A DNA stretch of 64,000 bases from Alphaproteobacteria bacterium (GTDB lineage: Bacteria; Pseudomonadota; Alphaproteobacteria; Rhodospirillales; Casp-alpha2), in NCBI GenBank assembly GCA_024279135.1, contig JAJRRU010000032.1, positions 124,001 through 188,000 on the forward strand, read 5' to 3'. Under the pieces are notes generated by a model. The model did not search any database. It was not told the DNA's origin and saw only the letters and a program-made list of their open reading frames with translations. A program made the position numbers and the translations under genes. Position 1 is the stretch's first letter. Every line of letters begins with the position of its first letter. Below, in pieces: positions 7,351-16,018 of this stretch.

Positions 7351-9705
7351 ATGACAAAAACTCTAACATCCACGCAACCATCCCTCGTCACAGCCTGGCT
7401 GCCAGCGGGACTGACAAAATTTCTCAAACACCGGGCCTGTGAAAGTGCCGGTTTGTTGCTGACGGCTATGGGCTTTACCCTTGTCACGGCCCTGCTCAGT
7501 TATACCTCGAGTGATCCGTCCCTGAACAACGCAACGGATATGCCGACCCAGAATATACTTGGCACCCCGGGTGCCGTCTTTGCCGATATGAGCCTGCAAA
7601 CCTTTGGCGTCGCCGCGATCCTGCCCGCCATCGCCCTGATCACCTGGGGTTTACGATTATTTACCAAACAGCCCGTTACTCACCTGGGAGTCCGTCTGAT
7701 TTTATTAATGTGCGCCATGATCCTGGCCGCTATTTCTGCCCACGTATTATCCACGCCCGGTAACTGGCCGCTGATCACCGGATTGGGTGGGTTTACCGGC
7801 CAGGCCCTCTATGGCCAGATCGCTCCGTTGGTAATGATGCTGGAAACCAATTACGGCCCGGCTATGATCTCATTTTTGTGTGGCGCTACGGCATTAGCAT
7901 TATTGGTATATGTTTTCGGCTGGTCGCTGCGTGACTGGCGAACCGTTGGTGAGGCTTTCCAGATGACCTTCCAGGGCCTGGCCCAAGGGTTGTCAGCTTT
8001 GCGACGTGTGGTCGGTTTTCTGCTGCCCCGCAAAGTCCTGATGCTCGATCTGGAGACCAGCCCGGCAGATATTCTTCAGGCAAAAGAGCCCAAGCTCGCC
8101 AAACCTAATAAAACGGACAAGGCCAAGACCGTGGTTGCGGCCAAAAAATCTCACGTTAAAACCGGCCGCAAAGATGCCCGCGAACGCCAGAGCAAGCTCG
8201 ATCTGGGTGACGCGCCGGACTATCATTTCCCGCCTTTATCCCTGTTGAAAGAAATCATCAGGTCGTCCGCCCATTCCAAACTTAACAAAGAGTCCCTGGA
8301 ACAAAATGCCTCATTCCTGTCATCGACCCTGGAAGATTTCGGCATTCGTGGCAATATCGTCAAGGTGCGACCCGGACCGGTTGTTACCCTGTACGAACTG
8401 GATCCTGCGCCGGGCACAAAAACATCCCGGGTGGTGGGGCTATCCGATGATGTTGCCCGTTCCATGTCGGCTATTTCGGTTCGAGTTGCCGTGGTACCGG
8501 GGCGCAGCGTGATCGGCATTGAGCTGCCTAATGCCACGCGTGAGATGGTCGGCCTACGCGAGTTGCTGGCATCGGACGTGTTTGAAAAAGCACCGGGCAA
8601 TCTACCCATGATCCTGGGCAAGGATATCGGCGGGCAACCCATCTGTGTCGATCTGGCGCGGATGCCGCATTTGTTGATTGCCGGAACCACGGGGTCCGGT
8701 AAATCCGTCGGCATGAATTCCATGATCCTGTCATTGCTCTACCGTATGCATCCCGATGAATGTAAATTTATCATGATTGACCCCAAAATGCTGGAACTGT
8801 CCGTCTACGACGGCATTCCCCACCTGTTAAGCCCGGTCGTCACCGATCCCTCGAAAGCCGTCATGGCGTTAAAGTGGACCGTGCGGGAAATGGAAGATCG
8901 CTATCGGTGCATGTCCCATCTGGGTGTCCGCAATATCGGCGGTTTTAATGCCCGTTTGGCCCAAGCCCGCAAAAAGGGCGAGACCCTGACACGCCGGGTC
9001 CAGACGGGGTTTGATACCGAGGGCAAGCCAGTTTACGAAGACCAGCCCATTCCCAACGACGCCCTGCCTTATATTGTGGTTGTTGTCGACGAAATGGCCG
9101 ATCTGATGCTGGTCGCAGGTAAGGATGTAGAAGCCGCCATTCAACGACTGGCACAAATGGCGCGCGCGGCAGGCATTCACATCATCATGGCCACACAACG
9201 GCCATCTGTCGATGTTATCACCGGTACCATCAAGGCTAACTTCCCGACCCGGATCAGTTTCCAGGTAACCTCTAAAATCGATAGCCGCACCATCCTGGGT
9301 GAGCAGGGTGCTGAAAACCTGCTCGGTCAGGGTGATATGCTGTATATGGCTGGCGGTGGACGGATCAGCCGCATCCACGGGCCTTTTGTTTCCGATGATG
9401 AAGTCGAGCAAATCGTCTCCCACTTATCCGCTCAGGGTGAACCGAGCTATCTGGAGGCCGTGACACAAACCGACGATGACCCGTTCGCCGAGACAACCGG
9501 GCCGTCTTCCAGCTCTGACGAACTATACGATAAAGCCGTTGCCATTATTGCCCGCGAAGGCAAAGCCTCGACAAGTTTCATTCAGCGTCACTTGCAAATT
9601 GGTTATAACCGGGCCGCTCGGATTATCGAACAGATGGAAAAAGAAGGCGTCGTCAGCCCGGCCAACCGTGTGGGCCGTCGCGAAGTCTTGATCGGCAATC
9701 ATTAA
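7351..9705 (+). CDS. ftsK: DNA translocase FtsK
   Basis: A 784-residue protein with about four N-terminal membrane segments (residues 30-190), a short Lys/Ala-rich linker, the RecA-like motor with Walker A GTTGSGKS and Walker B YIVVVVDEMADLM, and a C-terminal winged-helix gamma domain (from about residue 715) that reads polar KOPS sequences. It couples cell division to chromosome dimer resolution at the septum. I chose the ATG at 7351; an in-frame TTG at 7336 has no better ribosome site. ftsK followed by lolA is a common alphaproteobacterial order. Confidence 0.95.
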   Translation: MTKTLTSTQPSLVTAWLPAGLTKFLKHRACESAGLLLTAMGFTLVTALLSYTSSDPSLNNATDMPTQNILGTPGAVFADMSLQTFGVAAILPAIALITWGLRLFTKQPVTHLGVRLILLMCAMILAAISAHVLSTPGNWPLITGLGGFTGQALYGQIAPLVMMLETNYGPAMISFLCGATALALLVYVFGWSLRDWRTVGEAFQMTFQGLAQGLSALRRVVGFLLPRKVLMLDLETSPADILQAKEPKLAKPNKTDKAKTVVAAKKSHVKTGRKDARERQSKLDLGDAPDYHFPPLSLLKEIIRSSAHSKLNKESLEQNASFLSSTLEDFGIRGNIVKVRPGPVVTLYELDPAPGTKTSRVVGLSDDVARSMSAISVRVAVVPGRSVIGIELPNATREMVGLRELLASDVFEKAPGNLPMILGKDIGGQPICVDLARMPHLLIAGTTGSGKSVGMNSMILSLLYRMHPDECKFIMIDPKMLELSVYDGIPHLLSPVVTDPSKAVMALKWTVREMEDRYRCMSHLGVRNIGGFNARLAQARKKGETLTRRVQTGFDTEGKPVYEDQPIPNDALPYIVVVVDEMADLMLVAGKDVEAAIQRLAQMARAAGIHIIMATQRPSVDVITGTIKANFPTRISFQVTSKIDSRTILGEQGAENLLGQGDMLYMAGGGRISRIHGPFVSDDEVEQIVSHLSAQGEPSYLEAVTQTDDDPFAETTGPSSSSDELYDKAVAIIAREGKASTSFIQRHLQIGYNRAARIIEQMEKEGVVSPANRVGRREVLIGNH

Positions 9706-9800
9706 ACCTGTTATACGAAGGTAACGAATTATCAGATTTGACAAATGACAGGTCACCATTTGCAACATCTGGTATTACCCCTCAATTCACGGTACCTGAT

Positions 9801-10460
9801 ATGTCTCAATGCCTGAACTTTACCATAAAATTCGCTGTTATACTGTGTATCAGCTTTGCTACGCTGGTCATGCCTGCCGCCGCCCAGAGCGTTCTAGAGC
9901 CGCTTATATTGAATACCCAGGACAGGGCAGACATCAAACGCATAGAAAATTACCTGAATTCCATCGAAACCCTTAAATCGCGGTTTATCCAGATGACCTC
10001 TCAGGGCGATACATCACAAGGCGAGTTTTACCTGTCACGTCCGGGCAAATTGAGAATTGCGTACGATCCGCCGGTTCCGGTATTGATTATCTCCAATGGT
10101 ATTTTTCTGCTTTATAAGGATACCAAGCTCGATCAATCCAGTTACACGACCCTCAGCAGCACCCCGGCATCGGTTTTGGTCAAAGAAAATATCAGACTGA
10201 ATAAAGACGGGCTGATCATTACCAAAATAGACCGCGATGCCAATACATTCCGCATATCCCTGAAACAGGGCGACGACCCCTATAGCGGCGCCATCACCCT
10301 TATATTCTCCGATAAGCCATTAATGTTACGGCAATGGACCGTTCTGGATGCGCAGGGCATCACCGTTGAATTTGCCCTGATAGAGCCAAGATTTGGCCTC
10401 GATCTGGACCCGGAATTATTCAAATTTTCCATGATGCCGAAGAATAGACGGGAAAACTAA
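9801..10460 (+). CDS. lolA: Outer-membrane lipoprotein carrier LolA
   Basis: 219 residues from the ATG at 9801. That start gives a proper signal peptide (hydrophobic FAVILCISFATLVMPAAAQS), whereas the upstream TTG at 9738 would add a polar stretch before it. The mature part shows the LolA fold: IENYLNSIETLKSRFIQ, GEFYLSRPGKLRIAYDPP and the LSSTPASVL segment. LolA ferries lipoproteins through the periplasm from LolCDE to the outer membrane. It lies directly after ftsK and is followed by a strong terminator at 10642. Confidence 0.9.
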   Translation: MSQCLNFTIKFAVILCISFATLVMPAAAQSVLEPLILNTQDRADIKRIENYLNSIETLKSRFIQMTSQGDTSQGEFYLSRPGKLRIAYDPPVPVLIISNGIFLLYKDTKLDQSSYTTLSSTPASVLVKENIRLNKDGLIITKIDRDANTFRISLKQGDDPYSGAITLIFSDKPLMLRQWTVLDAQGITVEFALIEPRFGLDLDPELFKFSMMPKNRREN

Positions 10461-10641
10461 ACCTTTGAATATTTATAAATGACGGCATGATGCGATGAAA
10501 ATAAAAATAGTTTCATTTTTATCTTTATTATAATTTAAATGAGCCTATATTAATAATTAGACTGATTACAGACGTAGTCATGTCAATGATAAAGGGCTGG
10601 TACCCCCCTACCACCCTTAGGTTTCTTTTTAGAACCGATAT

Positions 10642-10676
10642 GCGCCCGGTTCCCCCCAACCGGGCGCTTTTCGTTT
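10642..10676 (+). terminator. Rho-independent terminator downstream of lolA
   Basis: Ten-base-pair stem GCGCCCGGTT / AACCGGGCGC with a six-C loop, followed by TTTTCGTTT. It sits about 180 bases after the lolA stop, so it may end either a long lolA 3' UTR or a separate small transcript. Confidence 0.85.
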
Positions 10677-10712
10677 ATCTGTATCATGCAATATATTTGT
10701 GAGAGTTGGCCG

Positions 10713-11402
10713 TCAGGGTATCAACCGGTAGCCGCCCGGCTCGGTGACCAGGATCTTGGCATTGGACGGGTCCTCTTCAATTTTTTGCCGCAACCGGTAT
10801 ACATGGGTCTCAAGTGTATGGGTAGTAACACCGGTATTGTAGCCCCAGACCTCATCAAGCAACACATCGCGGCTGACAATGCGTTCACCGGTGCGGTACA
10901 TATATTTCAAAATAGCGCCTTCTTTGTCGGTCAGCCGGACTTTCTGGCCGGTTTCATCATGAACCAGCATTTTTGCCCCCGGCTGGAATGTATAGGGACC
11001 AATAGTGAACATGGCATCATCGCTGCGTTCATGTTGGCGGATATGAGCACGCAGCCGGGCCAGCAGGACACCCAGACGGAACGGCTTAGTAATATAATCA
11101 TTGGCCCCCGCATCCAGACCGAGGATCGTGTCAGCGTCCGTATCGGCACCGGTCAACATGATGATCGGTGAGCGCACCGCGTTGCGGCGCATGACCCTGC
11201 ACAGTTCCCGCCCATCCATATCGGGCAGGCCCACATCCAGGATAATCACATCATAATAATCTGATTTAACCAGATTGAGAGCATCCATAGCGCTCTCAGC
11301 CGTGGTGATGACAAATTCTTCATGAAGCTGAAGTTGTTCTATCAACATCTCAACTAGCGTTGTATCATCATCGACGAGTAAAACGCGCTTACCAGTGCTC
11401 AT
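10713..11402 (-). CDS. OmpR/PhoB-family response regulator (orphan)
   Basis: 229 residues. The receiver domain has the acidic pocket DDD (D11-D13), the phospho-acceptor D56 in IILDVGLPD, the switch threonine in MLTGAD and the lysine in YITKPF. The C-terminal winged helix ends TEPGGYRLIP, with the recognition region TLETHVYRLRQKI. No histidine kinase gene is next to it. Response regulators of this type near ftsK-lolA recur in alphaproteobacteria, but I cannot name its target. It diverges from ribA over a 180-base gap. Confidence 0.88.
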   Translation of the reverse strand: MSTGKRVLLVDDDTTLVEMLIEQLQLHEEFVITTAESAMDALNLVKSDYYDVIILDVGLPDMDGRELCRVMRRNAVRSPIIMLTGADTDADTILGLDAGANDYITKPFRLGVLLARLRAHIRQHERSDDAMFTIGPYTFQPGAKMLVHDETGQKVRLTDKEGAILKYMYRTGERIVSRDVLLDEVWGYNTGVTTHTLETHVYRLRQKIEEDPSNAKILVTEPGGYRLIP

Positions 11403-11582
11403 ATTAGTACAACCCCTTTGTCAGGTTTTTGATTTACAGCCCGTGATGTAATTGCAAAAACACCTGAAGAAAATTATTATTATGTAATATAAAAACACAT
11501 TTTATTTGTAAAAGCTTACACTTTATATGATAACCAAGCACTTTTAACCGGGTTTAAATACAATTTACCAGAGTCAATCCAC

Positions 11583-12815
11583 ATGACACGCCGTTTTGAG
11601 CTTGTACAGATGCCAGCCTCCCGCGAACCGATGTCTTTATTATCGGTAGACCGGAGCGTGTCTGAGCTACGACGCGGTCGGATTATTGCAATCCGGGGCC
11701 ACGAAGGCCGTTCTACCTTGATACTGGCCGCCGAAGCCGTCACCGATGAAGGTTTGCAAAATCTGGCAAAAACCGCGCAAGGATTAACCGACGAAGCCAC
11801 TGACAACACCGACAACACTGACAGCGCCCACAAAAACGCCTTGAATAGTGTTTTAAGCCTGGCAGTGACCGCACGACGGGCAACCGTCCTTGGGCTGAGT
11901 TCAAATGAGGAACTGGCTACGATCCTGTCTTTTGAGAATAATCTTGTATTGACGGCGGACTTGATCGCTCAGTTCTCTGACCCCTTATCAATGGCCGGAG
12001 AAAACCTGCCGCTGAAAGATTTTGAATCCATCCGGGCTGACGAAAGCGCGACCTTCAGCAACGAAACCGCCGCCATTGCGCTGGCCAAGGTCGCCCGACT
12101 GCTGCCGGCCTGCGTTGTTGCACCCATCAGCGATCCCATGGCCGAAGATCTGGATGCCTGGGTAAAGCGGCACGACCTGTTCCTCTGTGATGCGGGGGAT
12201 GTTTTCCAGTATGACAACACACAAGCCCGCTCCCTGTCCATTGTCAGTCAGGCACGGGTGCCACTGGCCGGTGCCGAAGACACCCATATTATTGCCTTCC
12301 GCCCAGCCGATGGCGGGTTGGAGCATCTGGCAATTGTCATTGGCCAGCCCTCATCCGAACAGCCTGTTCTGGTCCGTCTGCATTCTGAATGTTTTACCGG
12401 CGACTTGTTATCCAGTCTGAAGTGTGATTGTGGAGACCAGTTGCGCGGGGCCGTTGAAGAGATTTCCCGCAAAGGCCATGGTATCCTGCTTTATCTGGCT
12501 CAGGAAGGTCGAGGCATCGGGCTGGTCAACAAGCTCAGGGCATACGAATTACAAGAACGCGGGTTTGATACCCTGGATGCCAACGAACAACTTGGTTTCG
12601 ATGCCGATGAGCGCATCTACCTGCCCGCCGCTCAAATGCTGCACACCCTGGGTTTTAATCAGATCCGGCTCATGACAAACAATCCGGACAAGGTGGCTTC
12701 GCTGTCTGCTTGCGGCATGGACGTTGTTGAACGTGTCACCCACACCTTCCCGACCAACAAACATAATGAACACTATCTGGCCACCAAGGCCCGGCGCAGC
12801 GGCCACTTTTCCTGA
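11583..12815 (+). CDS. ribA: GTP cyclohydrolase II with degenerate DHBP-synthase-like N-terminus
   Basis: 410 residues. The C-terminal half is a GTP cyclohydrolase II: the zinc cysteines in HSECFTGDLLSSLKCDCGD, the catalytic LAQEGRGIGLVNKLRAYELQ and the TNNPDKV motif are intact. The N-terminal about 200 residues resemble the RibB (3,4-dihydroxybutanone-4-phosphate synthase) fold, but I do not see the EDREDEGD catalytic loop, so that half is probably inactive. RibA opens GTP for riboflavin synthesis. There is no FMN riboswitch in front. Confidence 0.85.
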   Translation: MTRRFELVQMPASREPMSLLSVDRSVSELRRGRIIAIRGHEGRSTLILAAEAVTDEGLQNLAKTAQGLTDEATDNTDNTDSAHKNALNSVLSLAVTARRATVLGLSSNEELATILSFENNLVLTADLIAQFSDPLSMAGENLPLKDFESIRADESATFSNETAAIALAKVARLLPACVVAPISDPMAEDLDAWVKRHDLFLCDAGDVFQYDNTQARSLSIVSQARVPLAGAEDTHIIAFRPADGGLEHLAIVIGQPSSEQPVLVRLHSECFTGDLLSSLKCDCGDQLRGAVEEISRKGHGILLYLAQEGRGIGLVNKLRAYELQERGFDTLDANEQLGFDADERIYLPAAQMLHTLGFNQIRLMTNNPDKVASLSACGMDVVERVTHTFPTNKHNEHYLATKARRSGHFS

Positions 12816-12842
12816 AAAACCTGCATTTGGGGGCGGCAATAT

Positions 12843-12867
12843 TGTCTCTGCTGACAGGCAGTTTTTT
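12843..12867 (+). terminator. Probable terminator after ribA
   Basis: A short GC stem (CTGC / GCAG at 12848-12851 and 12858-12861, with an alternative TGTC/GACA pairing) is followed by a run of six T at 12862-12867, about 30 bases after the ribA stop. The stem is weak. Confidence 0.5.
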
Positions 12868-12929
12868 CCCTGATCCTACATTTTTCCCATATGACGCCGA
12901 CTAACATATTGTAATTAAATAATTTTATC

Positions 12930-12945
12930 TGGCACACCATTTGCA
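12930..12945 (+). promoter_or_regulatory. Consensus sigma-54 (-24/-12) promoter
   Basis: TGGCACACCATTTGCA matches the sigma-54 consensus TGGCAC-N5-TTGCA at every fixed position, with GG and GC exactly ten bases apart. The start point would be near 12957 and the ATG of the next gene is at 12977, with AAGGAAAG as ribosome site. No activator gene is adjacent and no upstream activator site was recognised with confidence. Confidence 0.75.
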
Positions 12946-12976
12946 GATCATTCCTCAACACAAGGAAAGCTTGTAA

Positions 12977-13969
12977 ATGATGAATGACATTACGCACCTT
13001 CAGGCAGGCGCCAGCCATGCCAATAATCAAGCCGTCATGCAAACCGTAGCCAGCCTTTCTGTGCAAGCACAGCAATCGGGTGATGCGCCCAGACCAGCGG
13101 GTGAAACAAAGGGTAACACAGAAGATCAGGGTCTGACTTTTTTTGACTTTCTGGATATTATCAATCCCCTGCAACACATCCCGATTATATCAAATATATA
13201 CCGGGCGATTACCGGCGATGAAATGTCATCTACTGCCCGGTTTATCGGTGACAGCTTGTATATGGGACCCATCGGGGCGGCGTCGTCGATTATTAATATC
13301 GCCCTGGAAGAATCGACCGGCGATGACATTGTCGGACATGTAGCCTCCTTGTTCTTTGAAGACCAGGATGATGCAGAACCTAGCTCGATTGTTGCCGAGA
13401 ACCAACCCGCCCAATCCAATCAAACCGTCGTTCAGGCGCAATTAGGCAACCAGACCCAGGCAATGAATGCGCCCCTCAACCCCGGCGCTGTTTTCACGTT
13501 CCCTCAAGCCCCGGTAGGCCAGCCAAATGCCGGACTGAGCGCCCCCCCCATGCCCGCACAAACTTCCCATATGCAAGGGGTTCAAGATACTGCCGAGGCA
13601 ACATTACAGCCTGCCGCCGCATCAAACCTGGAATCGACTTCTCTAACAAGTTTCAACGCCACCTCGCAACCCGTCGCCCTGGAATATCTGCCTGCCGATA
13701 TTCTGGCTGCCCTTTATAGCGGTGCTCCGCTCAACACTGGCTTAAAACCATTATCAGCCCATACAAATGAGACACCCGACATGCAACCGCGTTGGAACCT
13801 GTGGAACAATCTGGAACAGCAAACAGAGCGTCCCGAGAAGACCGCTGCGCAAGAATCTATCCCCCTGCCCCTGTACCCAAATGCCATCGTCGGGGTCTTG
13901 AACAGCTACGAAAATTCTGCCAATCTGGGCAGACAGACACAGAAGACCTTTATCAACCTTTATCAATAG
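12977..13969 (+). CDS. Conserved hypothetical protein under sigma-54 control
   Basis: 330 residues, not recognised as any named family. Residues about 48-135 form an ordered, conserved-looking domain: FFDFLDIINPLQHIP, then a Tyr-Arg-Ala-Ile-Thr-Gly-Asp-Glu stretch, a Gly/Ala-rich hydrophobic GPIGAASSIINIALEE and GDDIVGHVASLFFED. The rest is low-complexity, rich in Ala, Pro, Gln and Asn, and looks disordered. There is no signal peptide or clear transmembrane segment, though the domain has amphipathic or hydrophobic stretches. A perfect sigma-54 promoter lies 32 bases upstream. The L,D-transpeptidase gene follows nine bases after the stop. Nitrogen or flagellar regulation is possible; function unknown. 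Confidence 0.75.
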   Translation: MMNDITHLQAGASHANNQAVMQTVASLSVQAQQSGDAPRPAGETKGNTEDQGLTFFDFLDIINPLQHIPIISNIYRAITGDEMSSTARFIGDSLYMGPIGAASSIINIALEESTGDDIVGHVASLFFEDQDDAEPSSIVAENQPAQSNQTVVQAQLGNQTQAMNAPLNPGAVFTFPQAPVGQPNAGLSAPPMPAQTSHMQGVQDTAEATLQPAAASNLESTSLTSFNATSQPVALEYLPADILAALYSGAPLNTGLKPLSAHTNETPDMQPRWNLWNNLEQQTERPEKTAAQESIPLPLYPNAIVGVLNSYENSANLGRQTQKTFINLYQ

Positions 13970-13978
13970 TGACCCTGC

Positions 13979-14500
13979 ATGACAAATCTGGTGCCTTATA
14001 TTGACGTATACGCACCGGGCAGGCTCCTGTTACAGGGCCACCAGATGGTCTGTGCCCTTGGCCCAAACGGTATCGCGCCCGATAAAAAAGAAGGCGATGG
14101 CATAACCCCGGCTGGAAGCTTTGCCTTGCGGCGGGTGTTTTATCGCCCCGATCGCATAGACCCGCCCCAGACCGGACTATCGGTACAAGCCCTGCAGCCC
14201 GCCGATGGCTGGTGTGATGACCCCGCAAGAGCCGAATACAACCGGTTTGTCATCCTGCCGTTCACCGGCTCCTTTGAGGCCTTATGGCGCGAAGACCACC
14301 TGTACGATATCATCGTCGAGATCGGGTATAACGACAATCCGCCCATCGCAAACCTGGGCAGTGCCATCTTCATGCATGTGGCACGCGAAAATTACCAGCC
14401 AACACAGGGCTGCGTCGCCCTTGCCATAGACGACATGCTGACCATGTTACGGTCCTGTCACCAGGAAACCCGATTACGCATTAATCCAACGACGGTTTAA
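13979..14500 (+). CDS. YkuD-family L,D-transpeptidase-like protein
   Basis: 173 residues with the YkuD catalytic core: the GDGITPAGSFALRRVFYRPD substrate-loop region and the FMHVARENYQPTQGCVAL motif, which supplies the catalytic His and Cys. No signal peptide is visible, unusual for an enzyme acting on periplasmic peptidoglycan; small alphaproteobacterial YkuD proteins of this length are often leaderless, and their real substrate is unclear. It starts nine bases after the sigma-54 controlled hypothetical gene, so the two are probably co-transcribed. Its 3' end overlaps the convergent yggS by 20 bases. Confidence 0.85.
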   Translation: MTNLVPYIDVYAPGRLLLQGHQMVCALGPNGIAPDKKEGDGITPAGSFALRRVFYRPDRIDPPQTGLSVQALQPADGWCDDPARAEYNRFVILPFTGSFEALWREDHLYDIIVEIGYNDNPPIANLGSAIFMHVARENYQPTQGCVALAIDDMLTMLRSCHQETRLRINPTTV

Positions 14501-15191
14501 GCGGCGGGCGGCTGCCGAATATTGCTGTGCCAACCCGTACATGGGTTGCGCCAAATTCAATGGCAATGTCAAAGTCCGCACTCATGCCCATACTCAATTT
14601 TGCCAAGCCATTGCGGCGAGCAATTTTTCTCAACAGGGTAAAATGAAGCGACGGTTCCTCATCGGCTGGTGGAATACACATCAAGCCGATCACTGGCAAG
14701 TCCAGCTCATCACGGCACAATTTGACAAATTCGTCACACTCATCCGGCAGGACCCCGGCTTTTTGCGCTTCTTCCCCGGTGTTGACCTGAATAAACAAAT
14801 CTGGCCGGGCACCTGTCTCCTCCATCAGCAAGGCCAGCCTGCGAGCCAGCTTGGGCCGGTCGAGGGTCTCGATCACATCAAACAAACCGAGCGCGACCCG
14901 GACTTTGTTGGTTTGCAAGGGACCGATAAGATGGAGCATGATATCATCCGTCTGCGCCTTCAGGTCCGGCCATTTAGCCTCGGCTTCCTGAACCCGGTTT
15001 TCACCAAACACCCGGTGACCGGCAGCGATCACCGGCTCAATCCCGGCGCCCTGGATGGTTTTGCTGACGGCTACCAGTGTCACATCAGCCACAGACCGGT
15101 CACACGATTGCGCGCTTTGAGATATGCGACGTTTGATATTTGCAAGATTATCGCGCGACTGTATGATTGCGCTCTGGCTATCGGCTACCAT
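14481..15191 (-). CDS. yggS: PLP-binding homeostasis protein (YggS/PLPBP)
   Basis: 236 residues of the alanine-racemase N-domain fold. The PLP lysine is K44 in VAVSKT; FGENRVQEAEAKW, HLIGPLQTNK, the IQVNTGEE stretch and GLMCIPP, LSMGMSADFD and VRVGTAIFG follow in the family order. It has no catalytic activity; it maintains free PLP and amino-acid balance. The last 20 bases overlap the convergent transpeptidase gene. It diverges from the ThiE-like gene. Confidence 0.92.
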   Translation of the reverse strand: MVADSQSAIIQSRDNLANIKRRISQSAQSCDRSVADVTLVAVSKTIQGAGIEPVIAAGHRVFGENRVQEAEAKWPDLKAQTDDIMLHLIGPLQTNKVRVALGLFDVIETLDRPKLARRLALLMEETGARPDLFIQVNTGEEAQKAGVLPDECDEFVKLCRDELDLPVIGLMCIPPADEEPSLHFTLLRKIARRNGLAKLSMGMSADFDIAIEFGATHVRVGTAIFGSRPPLKPSLD

Positions 15192-15272
15192 GTATGCTGG
15201 CCCCTATAAGAAAACGTATGAAGACGTAAAACGACAGACATCAATGTAAAACATTAAATTATCCGAGATTGT

Positions 15273-15935
15273 ATGACGACAAATCTATCAGACCTGAAGC
15301 GAACACTCAATTTAGTCTGTATTAATAATCGGCTTGATTATAGGTTACCGGACTTTTTTTTACTGAGTGATGATCAGCGCCTGGCCGATCCGCTTAAAAC
15401 GGTGGCCAGAATGCCCCGTGGCAGCGCTATTATCGTGCGCCACCGCCATAAAGGCGAACGCAGGCGGCTGGCATTTGCCCTGAAACCGGTATGTCGTCGC
15501 CGGGAAATCATGCTCTTTATTGCCAATGATATTGACCTGGCCATAGGGTGTGGGGCGGACGGTATTCATTTTTCTGAAGCCGCCATATGGCGCAACGCCA
15601 CGCGGCTGCGAACCGTTGCAAGCAGGCATAGCTGTCATAATGGCCACCACCGGCCTTTCTTAATCAGTGCGGCGGCCCATTGTCTCAACAGTGCCTTGCG
15701 GGCGGGGCGGGGCGGGGCGGATGTCATCTTGTTATCACCGGTATTTGCAACCCGCAGCCATCCAGAGGCCCGCACCCTGGGGGTTTTGCGCATCACGGCA
15801 ATTACCCGGGACCTTTCAACACCCATTTATGGCCTCGGCGGCATCACAGGACCGAACCTTAAACGACTTAAAAATACCGGGCTGGCGGGGCTGGCGGGCA
15901 TTGAATATTTTGCCAAACTCCTAAATAAGGCCTGA
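15273..15935 (+). CDS. Thiamine-phosphate-synthase-like protein (ThiE/TenI family)
   Basis: 220 residues of a TIM-barrel related to ThiE: the INDDIDLAIGCGADGIHFSE-like segment (here AND-IDLA), LISAAAHCLNSALRAG, GADVILLSPVFATRSHP and YGLGGITGPNLKRL are the recognisable pieces. The N-terminal half is divergent and Arg-rich, so true thiamine phosphate synthase activity is doubtful; TenI-like or accessory role is possible. The coding region contains a tandem GGGGC tract (about 15700-15719) that could slip. No TPP riboswitch is visible. leuS follows after 83 bases. Confidence 0.72.
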   Translation: MTTNLSDLKRTLNLVCINNRLDYRLPDFFLLSDDQRLADPLKTVARMPRGSAIIVRHRHKGERRRLAFALKPVCRRREIMLFIANDIDLAIGCGADGIHFSEAAIWRNATRLRTVASRHSCHNGHHRPFLISAAAHCLNSALRAGRGGADVILLSPVFATRSHPEARTLGVLRITAITRDLSTPIYGLGGITGPNLKRLKNTGLAGLAGIEYFAKLLNKA

Positions 15936-16018
15936 GGCGTTTGCCTTCCTGAATTTTTGGTTTAAAAAGTAAAAACCTTATCCGTATTTTTCCACCCATA
16001 TCAAGGGATCGTCATTCC

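Noticed and set aside
10686-11171. Plus-strand open frame opposite the response regulator
   Set aside because: Shadow; the minus strand encodes a complete receiver and winged helix.
15692-15725. G-rich tract considered as a G-quadruplex or repeat element
   Set aside because: Runs are inside coding sequence in frame with the ThiE-like protein; kept only as a slippage note.
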